From Chryseolinea sp. (lineage in GTDB: Bacteria; Bacteroidota; Bacteroidia; Cytophagales; Cyclobacteriaceae), in assembly GCA_025923195.1 (NCBI GenBank), contig JAICGJ010000006.1, positions 22,349 to 86,348 on the forward strand: DNA of 64,000 bases, read 5' to 3'. How positions within the stretch are numbered: the first letter of the stretch is position 1; every line of letters begins with the position of its first letter. The notes beneath the pieces were generated by a model, which saw nothing but the letters and a program-made list of their open reading frames with translations, ran no database searches and was not told where the DNA came from. The position numbers and the translations under genes are program-made. Below, in pieces: positions 1 to 9,503 of the stretch.

Positions 1-374
1 AAATAGAAGCGAGGGTAATGGGTGATCTGGCGATGAATCATATCGTGCCAACCGCTATTGCCTATCAAAACAAACTAATCGTAAACGCCAATGGGTTGAA
101 AGGCCTGGGAGTCGACAACAAAGCCGTCGTGCAAACCATCAAGGAAATATCCAATCACATCGAGGTGATTAAAACCAATGTGCGCGCCATGGTTGCAGAA
201 CGCAAGCGCTTGAATAAAATTGCCGATACGCATAAACGTGCAATCGGTTATTGTGATGAGATTAAAGAAAAGTATTTTGAAGTCATTCGCGACTCAGTGG
301 ACAAACTGGAGTTGCTTGTAGATAACGAGGATTGGCCACTGGTAAAGTATAGAGAGCTTTTGTTCCTGCGTTAA
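1..374 (+). CDS. glnN: Type III glutamine synthetase, C-terminal fragment (5' end outside window)
   Basis: The reading frame is open from the first full codon at position 3 and ends with TAA at 372-374, so only the last ~123 residues are present. The segment starting IEARVMGDLAMNHIVPTA, the later YCDEIKEKYFEVIRD and the end WPLVKYRELLF match the C-terminal domain typical of the long GSIII enzymes (GlnN) of Bacteroidota. The enzyme makes glutamine from glutamate, ammonia and ATP in the cytoplasm. The ATG at 18 is internal and not the start. A terminator follows about 30 bases downstream. The catalytic core is off-window, so activity cannot be judged. Confidence 0.85.
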   Translation, partial: IEARVMGDLAMNHIVPTAIAYQNKLIVNANGLKGLGVDNKAVVQTIKEISNHIEVIKTNVRAMVAERKRLNKIADTHKRAIGYCDEIKEKYFEVIRDSVDKLELLVDNEDWPLVKYRELLFLR

Positions 375-405
375 GTACTTCCTGATCCATCAATCCTGTA
401 AAAAT

Positions 406-437
406 AAGCGGGTTCCTTCTATGAGGAATCCGCTTTT
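406..437 (+). terminator. Intrinsic terminator after glnN
   Basis: A 12-bp stem (AAGCGGGTTCCT at 406-417 with AGGAATCCGCTT at 424-435, one G-U wobble) with a 6-base loop is followed by TTTTGTTTT. It lies 31 bases after the glnN stop and overlaps an in-frame ATG at 421, which argues that the next gene starts at 478 and not at 421. Confidence 0.85.
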
Positions 438-477
438 GTTTTGTACAATTTTTATCTTGCATAAACAACTTAACATC

Positions 478-1953
478 ATGCGCCTATTCCTGTTTTTCTT
501 CGTGCTGATTGCAGCCGATTCATTTGCTCAGCGAAAAGTCATACAACTCATTGAAGAATCTGTCACATCTTTGGAATCGGAAGCACATCTCTCTTTTCTG
601 GCTTCTGATGAAATGAGAGGACGTGATACAGGTTCGCCTGAAATAGACATTGCCGCAAAGTACATCAGCACGCAGTTAAAGATATTCGGAGTAAAGCCGG
701 TGAAAGGAGACAGCAGTTACTTCCAGGAGGTCCGCCTTGATAAAATCGTTCCGGCGACGTCAGCTACCCTCACCCTTGGCGAGGACGTGTTTAAGCTGAT
801 TGACGACTTGCTTTACATTAGTGGCAATAGTGTTGTGCTTGACGGCGATGTGATCTTTGTCGGTTATGGACTGACAACTGACTTCGAAAAGGTTGATGTC
901 AAGGGCAAAATCGTCGTGGCTCTTGCTGGAAGCAATGCAACGACCAATGCTGTCCAGGCGCTCTTGACGGATGCGCCGGAAAAGGCCAAACGCGCTTCAG
1001 TTCATGGGGCAGCTGCACTGATCGAAGTCATGCTCTTACCCGGTTTGCCATGGCCGGCTTTAGTTAATTTTCTTGCCGCCGACCGGATGGTGACACAGAA
1101 GGAATCGTCCAAAGCGATACCACATCTTTTTATGAAAAAAACAGATGCGGCCAGCGTTGCGGCACTGATGCAGTCAAAAAGAGCGTCAGGTAAGCTAAGA
1201 GTTGAAGCGTATGCAACGCTACCCATACCCGCAAAAAATGTAGCGGGAATTGTTGAAGGAAGGGATGCATCGCTTAAAAACGAATGGATTGTAGTAACAG
1301 CCCATTATGATCACGTAGGGGTAAAGAAGAATGCGACTCCCGACTCCATCTACAATGGTGCGCGTGACAATGCAATCGGTACGGTGGCACTCTTGCAGGC
1401 TGCCAAGTTCTTTGCCAAAAACCCGCCGAAACGGTCGATACTGTTTCTTGCCGTGACAGGTGAGGAAAAGGGACTTCTGGGCAGCGAGTGGTACTCCAAT
1501 CACCCGTTGATCCCATTAAACCAAACTGTGTTTAACATGAATTGTGACGGTGCTGGCTACAACGATAAGACTATTGTTACACTGATGGATCTTAACAGGA
1601 CATCCGTTGATGAGCTGCTAAAGAACGCGTGCCTTTCATTCGGATTGCAGCTGAAGGGGGATCCCGCGCCGGAACAGAATTTATATGAACGGTCAGACAA
1701 TATTAACTTTGCCGTGAAGGGCGTTCCAGCTGTTGACTTCGCGCCAGGTGTAAAAGCTTTTGATAAAGATCTATTCAAATATTACCATCAGCCCCCTGAC
1801 GAAGTCGCCTCACTCGACATGAACTATATCGAAAAATTTCATCGGTCATTCGTTTACAGTACCTATTTGATCGCTAACGACAAAAACCGACCTACGTGGG
1901 TGAAGGGTGATAAATTTGAAGAGGCCGGAAAGCGGCTGTATGGAAACAACTAA
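478..1953 (+). CDS. Secreted M28-family zinc aminopeptidase
   Basis: The 491-residue protein begins with a signal peptide (MRLFLFFFVLIAADSFAQ), which favours the ATG at 478 over the in-frame ATG at 421 that lies inside the upstream terminator. A protease-associated-like segment (GYGLTTDFEKVDVKGKIVV) precedes the M28 metal core: TAHYDHVG, GARDNAIG, the Glu pair in TGEEKGLLGSEW, NMNCDG and the late His in YYHQPPDE. These are the usual two-zinc ligands and general base of M28 peptidases. It probably trims amino acids from peptides in the periplasm or outside the cell. It converges with, and overlaps by 4 bases, the hydrolase on the other strand. Substrate specificity cannot be read from the sequence. 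Confidence 0.9.
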   Translation: MRLFLFFFVLIAADSFAQRKVIQLIEESVTSLESEAHLSFLASDEMRGRDTGSPEIDIAAKYISTQLKIFGVKPVKGDSSYFQEVRLDKIVPATSATLTLGEDVFKLIDDLLYISGNSVVLDGDVIFVGYGLTTDFEKVDVKGKIVVALAGSNATTNAVQALLTDAPEKAKRASVHGAAALIEVMLLPGLPWPALVNFLAADRMVTQKESSKAIPHLFMKKTDAASVAALMQSKRASGKLRVEAYATLPIPAKNVAGIVEGRDASLKNEWIVVTAHYDHVGVKKNATPDSIYNGARDNAIGTVALLQAAKFFAKNPPKRSILFLAVTGEEKGLLGSEWYSNHPLIPLNQTVFNMNCDGAGYNDKTIVTLMDLNRTSVDELLKNACLSFGLQLKGDPAPEQNLYERSDNINFAVKGVPAVDFAPGVKAFDKDLFKYYHQPPDEVASLDMNYIEKFHRSFVYSTYLIANDKNRPTWVKGDKFEEAGKRLYGNN

Positions 1954-2846
1954 TGGGTGGAGGCTTCCCTCGAGCCCGATAACAGGTTTAATTGTCTCAT
2001 TACCGCATCGGTAATTAAGTGAGGATGACTCCAGGGGACAAAGTGATTCATATCCTCAACCATAAGAGTTTCGACAGGAGCATTTACCAACATGGTTTTT
2101 GCAAAATCGGCGTTTTCCGCTGGAACCAACTCATCCTGCTTACCTTGAATGACCAAAACAGGGCACTTAACTTCCTTCCACAATGGAAGCATTTTTTCTA
2201 GTTCAGGTTTAAGGTGATAGATCTCCTCGTTTGAAGCGCGAAATGAGGAAGGCAATATCCAGCTGAGAAAAGGAGTAGCAAGTGGCGCGCGAAACCATGT
2301 CTCGTTCGGTTCAAGTTCAGGATCAACAGACCCAGACACAATAACAACTCCATCCACTAGATTTGGGAACTGCGCGGCCATACGCACAACGAGTGCACCA
2401 GCCAGCGAATGTCCAACCAAAATAATGGGTCGATTAATGCTATAATGATCCAGGATCGGTTTGAGAGCATCGGCCTGCTCCTTCAGTGAGCGTTCGCCAT
2501 TGCCAAAGTTCGAATACCCAAACCCAGGCCGATCGGCAGTAATTAGCAAGGCATGCTCAAGCAATGTGCTGTCGGCCAGGAAGTGAACAAATGCACTGAG
2601 TGAACCAGGTGACCCATGCAGAAAAAGTACCAGTGGCTTGGTGGGATCGCCTGCTTTAACATAATGTAATTCGCGGAACCCAACCTTGTAGCTGTGCTGC
2701 GTTGCAGTCAAATTCCTTGACTTAAAGAATTCGTCGATCTCAGTTGAACTCATTCGAAATGAGATGCAGGAGTGAAAAAAGGCTATCAGACCAGCGCCAA
2801 AAGACAGAATGATCCAGCGGATTTTTCTTCCGACCCAGAGAGCCAT
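1950..2846 (-). CDS. Membrane-anchored alpha/beta-fold hydrolase
   Basis: A 298-residue protein with an N-terminal membrane segment (WIILSFGAGLIAFFHS) followed by an alpha/beta hydrolase domain. Visible motifs are the oxyanion strand LFLHGSPGS, the nucleophile elbow GHSLAG, the acid region QGKQDELVPAENA and the catalytic His in EDMNHFVPW. The start lies only 3 bases after the stop of the S41 protease upstream, so the two are probably co-transcribed. The family includes esterases, lipases and peptidases; the substrate here is unknown. The 3' end overlaps the M28 gene by 4 bases, tail to tail. Confidence 0.85.
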   Translation of the reverse strand: MALWVGRKIRWIILSFGAGLIAFFHSCISFRMSSTEIDEFFKSRNLTATQHSYKVGFRELHYVKAGDPTKPLVLFLHGSPGSLSAFVHFLADSTLLEHALLITADRPGFGYSNFGNGERSLKEQADALKPILDHYSINRPIILVGHSLAGALVVRMAAQFPNLVDGVVIVSGSVDPELEPNETWFRAPLATPFLSWILPSSFRASNEEIYHLKPELEKMLPLWKEVKCPVLVIQGKQDELVPAENADFAKTMLVNAPVETLMVEDMNHFVPWSHPHLITDAVMRQLNLLSGSREASTH

Positions 2847-2849
2847 TTT

Positions 2850-4493
2850 CTACTGTATATTAAGCAGCTTTTGGTATTGAGCATTATTGCGAAGTATGTC
2901 CGTGGCAGTCTTGATGTCCTTGTCGTATTTGAACCCTGACTCCACACTTCCTTTTTCCAAATGGTATCTTGACACAATGTCTTCTTCAAGCAACATTTTT
3001 ATTTCATCCTTATGAAGTACCAACTCATTTTTCTTGCTTTCCGCTATCCGGGCCGTGACCAAGTCAAGCTGACTTTTTAACTCTGAATAATATCTTTCTT
3101 TCTTGGCCTCCTCTGTAAACTGTTGAAGTTGATACTCCATGTATGACTTGTATGAATAGTTTTTGGTCTTCATCCAGCTCAAAAACTGCTGATACTCGTC
3201 ATCACTTAATGAAAATGTTCTTGGATCCACGGGCTCTGGATGCTTGGATACATACTGCGTGGCATAGTCAAATAAGAAACCTTTTTCAAAGAGCACTTGT
3301 GTCAACATATGCGACTCCGGATTTTGAGTTTTTATGTCGGGATCGATACCGCCGCCATCATATACTGTTCTTCCGTTGGTTGTTTTAAATGCCTTCTTCA
3401 ACGAGTCGGGGATTGATCCGACGCTGCCATCATCCCGCCGGTGACCATAATCGAGCACCTGGATACAACGGCCTGTGGGCGTATAATATTTGGCGGTCGT
3501 AACTTTCAGTTGTGAATTGTACGACAACGGCCTGCTTACTTGAACCAATCCCTTCCCGTACGACTTTTCTCCAATAACAACAGCGCGGTCATAATCTTGC
3601 AACGTACCAGCTACTATCTCAGATGCTGAGGCGCTTCCGCGATTGATCAATACCGCAACAGGAATTTCAGTATCCACTGGAAGATTTAAGGTTTCATAAC
3701 TCAGATTATTTTCCGGAATCTTCCCCTTCGTACTGACCACAAGCTTTCCCTTCGGAATAAAAAGATTTGTAATATTTACGGCTTCAATAAGCAGTCCTCC
3801 GGGATTTGCACGCAGATCGATAATAGCGCCTTTAGCCCCTTTTTCTTTTAGCTGCACGAAAGCATTCTTAACCTCTTTCGCGGCGTCAGGGGTAAAGTCT
3901 GACAATTGAATATATGCAATATCATTATCTATCATCCCCGAATAGGGCACATTGGTCAACTTAATACGCTCGCGTTTGAAATCAAGTTTGATAGGCTGAT
4001 CTACTCCTACACGCTTTATGGTAAGGGATACCGGTGTGCCTACCTGTCCTTTCATCACCTGGCCAGACTCCTCGCGCGTAAGCTTGGAGAGGCTGATATC
4101 ATCGATCTTTAAAATCTCATCACCAATTTTTAATCCACCCCGTTGTGCCCCGTAACCTTCCATAAGCATCGTGACCACGGTGCGGTCTCCGATCTCGCGC
4201 GTGATCGCGCCTATGCCTCCATATTGTCCGGTATTGACAGTTCTGAAATCTTCTACCTCATCCTCTGGAATGTAATTGGTGTAAGGATCTAGCGAACCAA
4301 GCATAGCGTCGATTCCTGTCCTCACCAGTTTGTTGGGATTAACTTCCTCAACGTAGAGGGCATTTACTTCCTTGAACAGGGTCGCAAAAATGTCAAGATT
4401 CTTTGCAATTTCGAAATATCGCTCAGCGGGTTCTGTAAATGATAGTGCAAAGATGAACGCAGCAACCGAGCCTAACCAGAAAATTTTCTTCAT
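2850..4493 (-). CDS. S41 C-terminal processing peptidase (CtpA/Prc type)
   Basis: 547 residues: an N-terminal signal or anchor segment (IFWLGSVAAFIFALSFTEP), a PDZ domain at about 85-165 (GIGAITRE, GDEILKIDD) and the S41 protease core. The Ser/Lys catalytic pair is visible as S289 in NRGSASASEI and K314 in KSYGKG, 25 residues apart as in E. coli Tsp. A further C-terminal helical region of ~150 residues follows. These periplasmic proteases cleave protein C termini and often trim envelope or cell-wall enzymes. It is first in a probable two-gene unit with the alpha/beta hydrolase. About 165 bases separate it from the dipeptidase gene upstream. Confidence 0.93.
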   Translation of the reverse strand: MKKIFWLGSVAAFIFALSFTEPAERYFEIAKNLDIFATLFKEVNALYVEEVNPNKLVRTGIDAMLGSLDPYTNYIPEDEVEDFRTVNTGQYGGIGAITREIGDRTVVTMLMEGYGAQRGGLKIGDEILKIDDISLSKLTREESGQVMKGQVGTPVSLTIKRVGVDQPIKLDFKRERIKLTNVPYSGMIDNDIAYIQLSDFTPDAAKEVKNAFVQLKEKGAKGAIIDLRANPGGLLIEAVNITNLFIPKGKLVVSTKGKIPENNLSYETLNLPVDTEIPVAVLINRGSASASEIVAGTLQDYDRAVVIGEKSYGKGLVQVSRPLSYNSQLKVTTAKYYTPTGRCIQVLDYGHRRDDGSVGSIPDSLKKAFKTTNGRTVYDGGGIDPDIKTQNPESHMLTQVLFEKGFLFDYATQYVSKHPEPVDPRTFSLSDDEYQQFLSWMKTKNYSYKSYMEYQLQQFTEEAKKERYYSELKSQLDLVTARIAESKKNELVLHKDEIKMLLEEDIVSRYHLEKGSVESGFKYDKDIKTATDILRNNAQYQKLLNIQ

Positions 4494-4658
4494 ACTGTAG
4501 GGATCTCAAGGAAAACGAAACAACACCACAAATAGTTTGAGATGGCAATTTACCGGAAAATAGGGTAATTTTTCAGAACTAACGGCCAGGAATATTCTGC
4601 AGGTCAGGATTGGGTATGAATGCGAACAATAGACCGACTATGATCATGAATATGGACA

Positions 4659-5729
4659 CTAAACCCAGGCTTTCCTTAGAAATCTTAACCAGTTTCCATG
4701 CATGACATTTTCGATGTCCTCGGGCCTATATCCTCTGTTTGACAGCAGATTTGGTATTTTCTGCAAATCTGCAATGGTTTCAAGATCGTATGGACATTGT
4801 TCTTTTCCGAACGCCCCGTCGAGGTCTGACCCGATGCCAATGTGTAAGGAATTCCCGGCAAGTTGGCAAATATGGTCCATATGATCGATAACCTTTTCCA
4901 GATCGCAGTTCATTCCTTTAGGCGTGGATTCTTTTTTTATCCAATTGGGCACCATCATCCATGCATCCAGGACACCCCCGATAACACTACCCCGGCTGAT
5001 GAGCTCCCTCAATTGTTCATCGTTGAACTGACGATTGTGATCTACCAACGCCCTGCAGTTATGGTGACTTGCCCACACATAGCCATAAAAATTATCCATT
5101 GCTTCCCAAAAGCTCTCATCGCATAAATGCGTTGCATCCAGAATAATATTCAGCCTTTCCATTTCCTTGAGCAGTTCCCTTCCATCATTGCCCAGCCCTC
5201 CAGTTGCATTTGTTCCTTGCGCGTAACGACCTGGACCATAGTGGGCGGGACCGAGTGCCCTGAGACCGTAGGCATAAGCCTGTTCAAGGTGGTTTAATGT
5301 TACAATGGAATCCGCGCCCTCCAGGCTCAAAATATAGCCAATGGCTTTTGACGAAACCGGGCCGTCATCATTCCAGTATCGCAAGTGATTTTCCAGCGTA
5401 TTCCGGTCAATAATTTGCGAAAGCTCGCCTGCATCTTCCATAGCCTTGTACCATGCAAGTTGTGCCTGCGTCTGAGCCCATGCCTGCTCTGGCGAGTGCC
5501 AGCCAGGAAGGGGATTACCAGGCGCAACGTAACGCGCGATCTGTGTAGCCACCACCAGCCCAATTTCTCCCCGGCGCAATTCGGGAAAACATACAACGTT
5601 ATTTCCCCGGTCGGGCTTGTCAGTCATTTCTTTTTCGCGCTCCCTGATCTCCCGGATGGATTTTCGCAAATCGCGGTTCCATTCCATAGCATTCATACTT
5701 AGGTCAAGGTGCGCATCGATGGTAAACAT
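4659..5729 (-). CDS. Membrane dipeptidase-like protein, peptidase family M19
   Basis: 356 residues of the renal dipeptidase (M19) fold. Metal-binding signatures are DAHLD near the N terminus, SLEGAD in the middle, DATHLCDESF, ASHHNCRA and the late GIGSDLDGAFG. The family hydrolyses dipeptides, often with broad stereospecificity. No clear signal peptide is present, so a cytoplasmic location is likely. It lies between the S41 protease and a DUF4159 gene, all on the minus strand, in a stretch unusually rich in peptidases. The ATG at 5729 gives the expected N terminus (MFTIDAHLDLS). Confidence 0.9.
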   Translation of the reverse strand: MFTIDAHLDLSMNAMEWNRDLRKSIREIREREKEMTDKPDRGNNVVCFPELRRGEIGLVVATQIARYVAPGNPLPGWHSPEQAWAQTQAQLAWYKAMEDAGELSQIIDRNTLENHLRYWNDDGPVSSKAIGYILSLEGADSIVTLNHLEQAYAYGLRALGPAHYGPGRYAQGTNATGGLGNDGRELLKEMERLNIILDATHLCDESFWEAMDNFYGYVWASHHNCRALVDHNRQFNDEQLRELISRGSVIGGVLDAWMMVPNWIKKESTPKGMNCDLEKVIDHMDHICQLAGNSLHIGIGSDLDGAFGKEQCPYDLETIADLQKIPNLLSNRGYRPEDIENVMHGNWLRFLRKAWV

Positions 5730-5820
5730 TGTGCTTCAAATTAAGTTATTTGCTGGCTTTAAGAAATTCGCATCTAAAATCGTCATGCACTTGCTGTGGA
5801 CTATCGACAATAGTCGTCGA

Positions 5821-6444
5821 CTATCTCATCAGTGCATACATGACAATGTTGACACTAAACCGGGTGTTGTCAAATTTATAGAATCGCTTGTTACGAAAAT
5901 CATAGTCCCATTCACATCCGTAGTCCTTATTGCTATAAAGGACGCCAATTTTTCCGTTGATTTCTATGGCCTTCAAGTAGTCATGGACAATATCATCGCC
6001 CCAGCCATTGAGTTCCTGGCCCGTCGTAGGCGGACCATCAAATTTGAAAAAGGCGGAATACAACGGATGGTTAGAGGGAATTTTTTTTAATTCATTAATC
6101 CCAAAAATTTTCGCCATTTGTGCCTCGAATGATTTTGCAAAAAGACCATCGATATCGTGGTTGCAATCATCAACAAAAATGAAACCGCCATTTCGAATAT
6201 ATTTCTCAAAATTATCGCTCTCCTGCCGAGTAAATTCCACCAATTTGTGGCCGGTCAGATAGCAAAATGGACAATTGAAGATATCAGTGGTGCTGAGGGG
6301 TACAATGTTTTCCTGAGGATCAACGGGTAGGGTAGTGTATTCAATCAGTGAGTTTAGGATATTGGAAGGCATGCGCTGATCAACATCCCAGTCGCCTGAC
6401 TCATATTGGAGTCGCGTAAAGAAAAATTTATTGGCAGTGGTCAT
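5821..6444 (-). CDS. DUF4159 family protein
   Basis: A 207-residue protein that looks like DUF4159: the opening KFFFTRLQYESGDWDVD, the central YIRNGGFIFVDDCN and HPLYSAFF, then a Trp/Asp-rich tail. No signal peptide is visible. The function of the family is not established; the fold is thought to resemble class I glutamine amidotransferase-like domains, which is recalled and not shown here. It lies ~75 bases downstream of the tldE copy at 6519 on the same strand and could belong to the same transcript. Confidence 0.7.
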   Translation of the reverse strand: MTTANKFFFTRLQYESGDWDVDQRMPSNILNSLIEYTTLPVDPQENIVPLSTTDIFNCPFCYLTGHKLVEFTRQESDNFEKYIRNGGFIFVDDCNHDIDGLFAKSFEAQMAKIFGINELKKIPSNHPLYSAFFKFDGPPTTGQELNGWGDDIVHDYLKAIEINGKIGVLYSNKDYGCEWDYDFRNKRFYKFDNTRFSVNIVMYALMR

Positions 6445-6518
6445 AGTGATGCCATGTAGCCATACCTGTAAATGTGCTAAAAGTTATTAATATGAGGATT
6501 CGCCGTTGTTAACACGAA

Positions 6519-7853
6519 TCAAACGGCATCGGACAAGCTTGTAAAAGTAAAATCCCTGATCTTCATAGGAGGCAGCAGGTAATTTGTGTTGGTCTCTACA
6601 CTCACTGTTCTCTCCGGACGGCCTAGCTCTTCGAGGTTATTCAGCATAATGACCGGGCTCTCGTTGAAACGGAAATTTTTGATAGGGAATTTGATGATGC
6701 CGTTTTCAATGTAGAAGGTTCCATCCCGCGTTAAGCCGGTCAGTAATAATGTTTGAGGATCGACATTACGGATATACCACAACCTGGTGACCAGAATTCC
6801 TTTTTTTGTGTCTTTGATGAGCTGTTCCAGTGTTTTAGAACCTCCATCCATAATAACAGCATCAGGCGACGGAATAGCTTTAACTCCTTTTTTTTGTGCC
6901 CAGAATCTCGAGTATGTTAGATTCTTTACGACACCCTTTTCAATCCAGCTGACTTTTTCGTGAGGCCTGCCATCTGAAGCCCAGGGACTAGTGGGCAGTT
7001 CGGGGTGCCATGGATCCGAATACATCGTAACACGTTCATCGACAAGTTTCTCCCCCAGGCTGGTTTTGCCGCCTGGCTTGCTCAAGAAACTTCTGCCTTC
7101 ATCGGCCTGTCTCGCGTCTAGCCCAAATAGAATATTTTCGAGCAGGACGGCAGCGGCAGCAGGTTCCAGGATAACTGTATACTTTCCAGGCTCAATTGCC
7201 TGCGCTGTTGCGGATTTCAACCCCTTGTCGGCCGCAATTTTTGTTACGGCCATAGCATCTAGTTTGGTGACATCATTATATCCGCGTGTAGCATAACCGG
7301 ATCCTTTTCCGTCCTGCGTACGCATGGTTACAGAAAAATTCACGTTCGTCGCCGTATTATATGCAAACAACCCTTTCGAATTCATCATAGCGGCAAATCC
7401 ATTTCTGTCCTCCAGAAATCCAGCAGAAATGAGATTGGCATCTTTGGCGACCTGTAAGCTCTGTGCTACGGCGTCGGCTCTAATTTTAGGGGTGATGGCC
7501 GCTGTTGCTGGAACGAAGGTGATGGAATCAGGATATATCTGCGGACCAAGAAATGACACAAATTCGGGGTTTTCCGGAGCAAGCTGAGCTAATTCTTCCG
7601 ATCTCCGGACAACTTTCTCCAGGGAGGCGGCATCCAGCTCGTTGATCGTAGCGACCCCTAACTTTTTTCCAAAGGCCGAAGAAACAACAAGATTTGTTTG
7701 GCTTATTCCTCCACTTGTTGAAACGGCATTGCGCGCATAGCGGATATTACCATTATGGCTACCGTTGATATTGACTTCACATTCATCGGCCCTCGAATAA
7801 CTCAATATTTTTTTTAGTAAAGCATGGGCTTCGTCTTTAGTGAGAATAGCCAT
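6519..7853 (-). CDS. pmbA: TldE/PmbA-family protein, second copy
   Basis: 444 residues of the TldE/PmbA fold, the partner subunit that in E. coli forms a heterodimeric metalloprotease with TldD. It has no HExxxH motif, as expected for TldE. Recognisable blocks are DECEVNINGSHNGNIRYARN at the N terminus, EPGKYTVILEPAA in the middle and LLLTGLTRDGTFYIENG near the end. No leader peptide is present. It is separated by one base from the tldD copy upstream (7855) and is clearly paralogous to the copy at 9504, sharing long stretches such as TRDGTFYIENG and KIRDFTFTSLSDA. Confidence 0.88.
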   Translation of the reverse strand: MAILTKDEAHALLKKILSYSRADECEVNINGSHNGNIRYARNAVSTSGGISQTNLVVSSAFGKKLGVATINELDAASLEKVVRRSEELAQLAPENPEFVSFLGPQIYPDSITFVPATAAITPKIRADAVAQSLQVAKDANLISAGFLEDRNGFAAMMNSKGLFAYNTATNVNFSVTMRTQDGKGSGYATRGYNDVTKLDAMAVTKIAADKGLKSATAQAIEPGKYTVILEPAAAAVLLENILFGLDARQADEGRSFLSKPGGKTSLGEKLVDERVTMYSDPWHPELPTSPWASDGRPHEKVSWIEKGVVKNLTYSRFWAQKKGVKAIPSPDAVIMDGGSKTLEQLIKDTKKGILVTRLWYIRNVDPQTLLLTGLTRDGTFYIENGIIKFPIKNFRFNESPVIMLNNLEELGRPERTVSVETNTNYLLPPMKIRDFTFTSLSDAV

Positions 7854-7854
7854 A

Positions 7855-9492
7855 TTATCCTAGTTTTCTTGCTGTATTAATTACGTTAACCCCGTTAAAC
7901 CTCGCAGTCGAAGAACCATGCGATACTGAACTGGTTTGCATTGGCTGACCTTTTCCATCGAAGAACGATCCTCCCAGTCGGTAGTCACTCTCATCGGCGA
8001 TACCTGCGCACGAGTTCCAAAACTCCTGAGTATTGGATTGATACGCAACGTCCTTAAGCATACCAGCGATCTTTCCGTTCTTTATCTCATAATACAACTG
8101 GCCGCCAAATTGAAAATTGTAGCGTTGTTGATCGATGGAAAATGATCCATCTCCAATGATATAGATACCTTTCTCGACTCCCTTGATCAAATCGTCGATG
8201 CTTTTTTTCTCTTTTCCAGGCATAAGGGAAATATTGGGCATCCTTTGGAATTGAACGCTGCTCCAATTGTCAGCATAGCAACATCCCTGTGATTCGTTTA
8301 GTCCGAGAATGTGTGCCTGATCGCGTATGGCCTGATAGTTGACCAATAGGCCACCTTTGATCACATCCCAGCGTCCGCATTTTACACCTTCATCATCGTA
8401 ACCTGCGGCTCCCAACGATCCAGGTTGTGTTTTGTCTGCAAAAATGTTTACGATGTTGTTCCCGTAGTTGAATTTTTTAGACTCCCATTTATCCAGCGTC
8501 AGGAAGCTTGTGCCGGCAAAGTTAGCCTCATACCCCAGCACGCGATCCAATTCTGTGGGATGGCCGGTCGATTCATGTATGGTCAGCCATAGGTGCGAAG
8601 GATCAAGAATCAAATCGTATTTGCCTGGTTCGACTGATTTTGCCGTTAGCTTTTCCGCTGACTGGGCCGCCGCCGCTTTCGCGTCTTCAAGCATGTCGTA
8701 ACGATCCTTATAGAGGGTTGTTATGCCTTTGATTTTATCTTGGGGACGCGCTTCCAGGTATTCGTATCCCAGTCCCATTGGCGCACTTAAAGCATTTCGT
8801 GTCTCAAATTTTCCTGATGCGGAGTCGATCTTCGTGATAAAGAAGGTGGGCCAAATACGGTGAATGTCCTGATCTATATATGATCCATCGGTAGATGCGA
8901 AATATTTTTGCTCATTTACCATGAAAAGGTAGGAGTTGATAAAGTCCGCGCCTCCCTTCATGGCAGCATCATTCACACTCAATAACAGATCCACCTTTTC
9001 CTTGATTGGAATTTCAAATGCATTTTTTTCAATAGGCGCCCTCCAGCTTACCTCACCGTGCCCTTTCTGGGGTGCCAGCCTGACCGGTTCTGTTAGCAAT
9101 CGCGAATTTTCTTTGGCGATGGCAACAGCGAGTTCTGCTGTCTTTGAAACGCTGTCATTATCCATTTTGTCGGTGGCTGCGAATCCCCAACTGCCATTAG
9201 CAATAACGCGTATACCCATTCCGTATGATTCCGTATTGACAATATTTTCAACCCTGTCTTCACGGGTAATGATGTACTGATTGAGATATCGTCCAATGCG
9301 GACATCCGTATACGTAGCACCCTTCGCTCGGGCGGCATTCAAACCGACATCTGCCAATTTTTTCTTTGTTGACACATCGACACGTTCAAGAGACCGTTCA
9401 ACGGATATGGGGCTGCCAATAAGTGGTATCCCGGGCAAAATCGAGGCTGTTGCGCCTAGCCCGGCAAGGTATATAAAATCTCTCCTTTTCAA
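7855..9492 (-). CDS. tldD: TldD-family metalloprotease with twin-arginine leader, second copy
   Basis: 545 residues. The N terminus MKRRDFIYLAGLGATASILPG is a twin-arginine (Tat) type leader, absent from E. coli TldD. The metalloprotease motif HESTGH and the following PTELDRVLGYE are intact, as are GSLGAAGYDDEG and NESQGCCYADNWSSVQFQRMPN. In E. coli TldD/TldE cleaves unfolded or leader peptides such as the microcin B17 precursor. The gene is flanked by the tldE copies at 9504 (11 bases upstream) and 6519 (1 base downstream), so all four genes read as one operon. A paralogue lies at 10860. Confidence 0.9.
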   Translation of the reverse strand: MKRRDFIYLAGLGATASILPGIPLIGSPISVERSLERVDVSTKKKLADVGLNAARAKGATYTDVRIGRYLNQYIITREDRVENIVNTESYGMGIRVIANGSWGFAATDKMDNDSVSKTAELAVAIAKENSRLLTEPVRLAPQKGHGEVSWRAPIEKNAFEIPIKEKVDLLLSVNDAAMKGGADFINSYLFMVNEQKYFASTDGSYIDQDIHRIWPTFFITKIDSASGKFETRNALSAPMGLGYEYLEARPQDKIKGITTLYKDRYDMLEDAKAAAAQSAEKLTAKSVEPGKYDLILDPSHLWLTIHESTGHPTELDRVLGYEANFAGTSFLTLDKWESKKFNYGNNIVNIFADKTQPGSLGAAGYDDEGVKCGRWDVIKGGLLVNYQAIRDQAHILGLNESQGCCYADNWSSVQFQRMPNISLMPGKEKKSIDDLIKGVEKGIYIIGDGSFSIDQQRYNFQFGGQLYYEIKNGKIAGMLKDVAYQSNTQEFWNSCAGIADESDYRLGGSFFDGKGQPMQTSSVSHGSSTARFNGVNVINTARKLG

Positions 9493-9503
9493 AGTCTTCG
9501 TGA

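Noticed and set aside
421..477. Upstream ATG for the M28 gene
   Set aside because: It lies in the terminator stem and would block the signal peptide at 478.
5810..5824. Palindrome ATAGTCG-T-CGACTAT
   Set aside because: Overlaps the DUF4159 stop codon, has no U-tract, and is short; nothing else supports a role.
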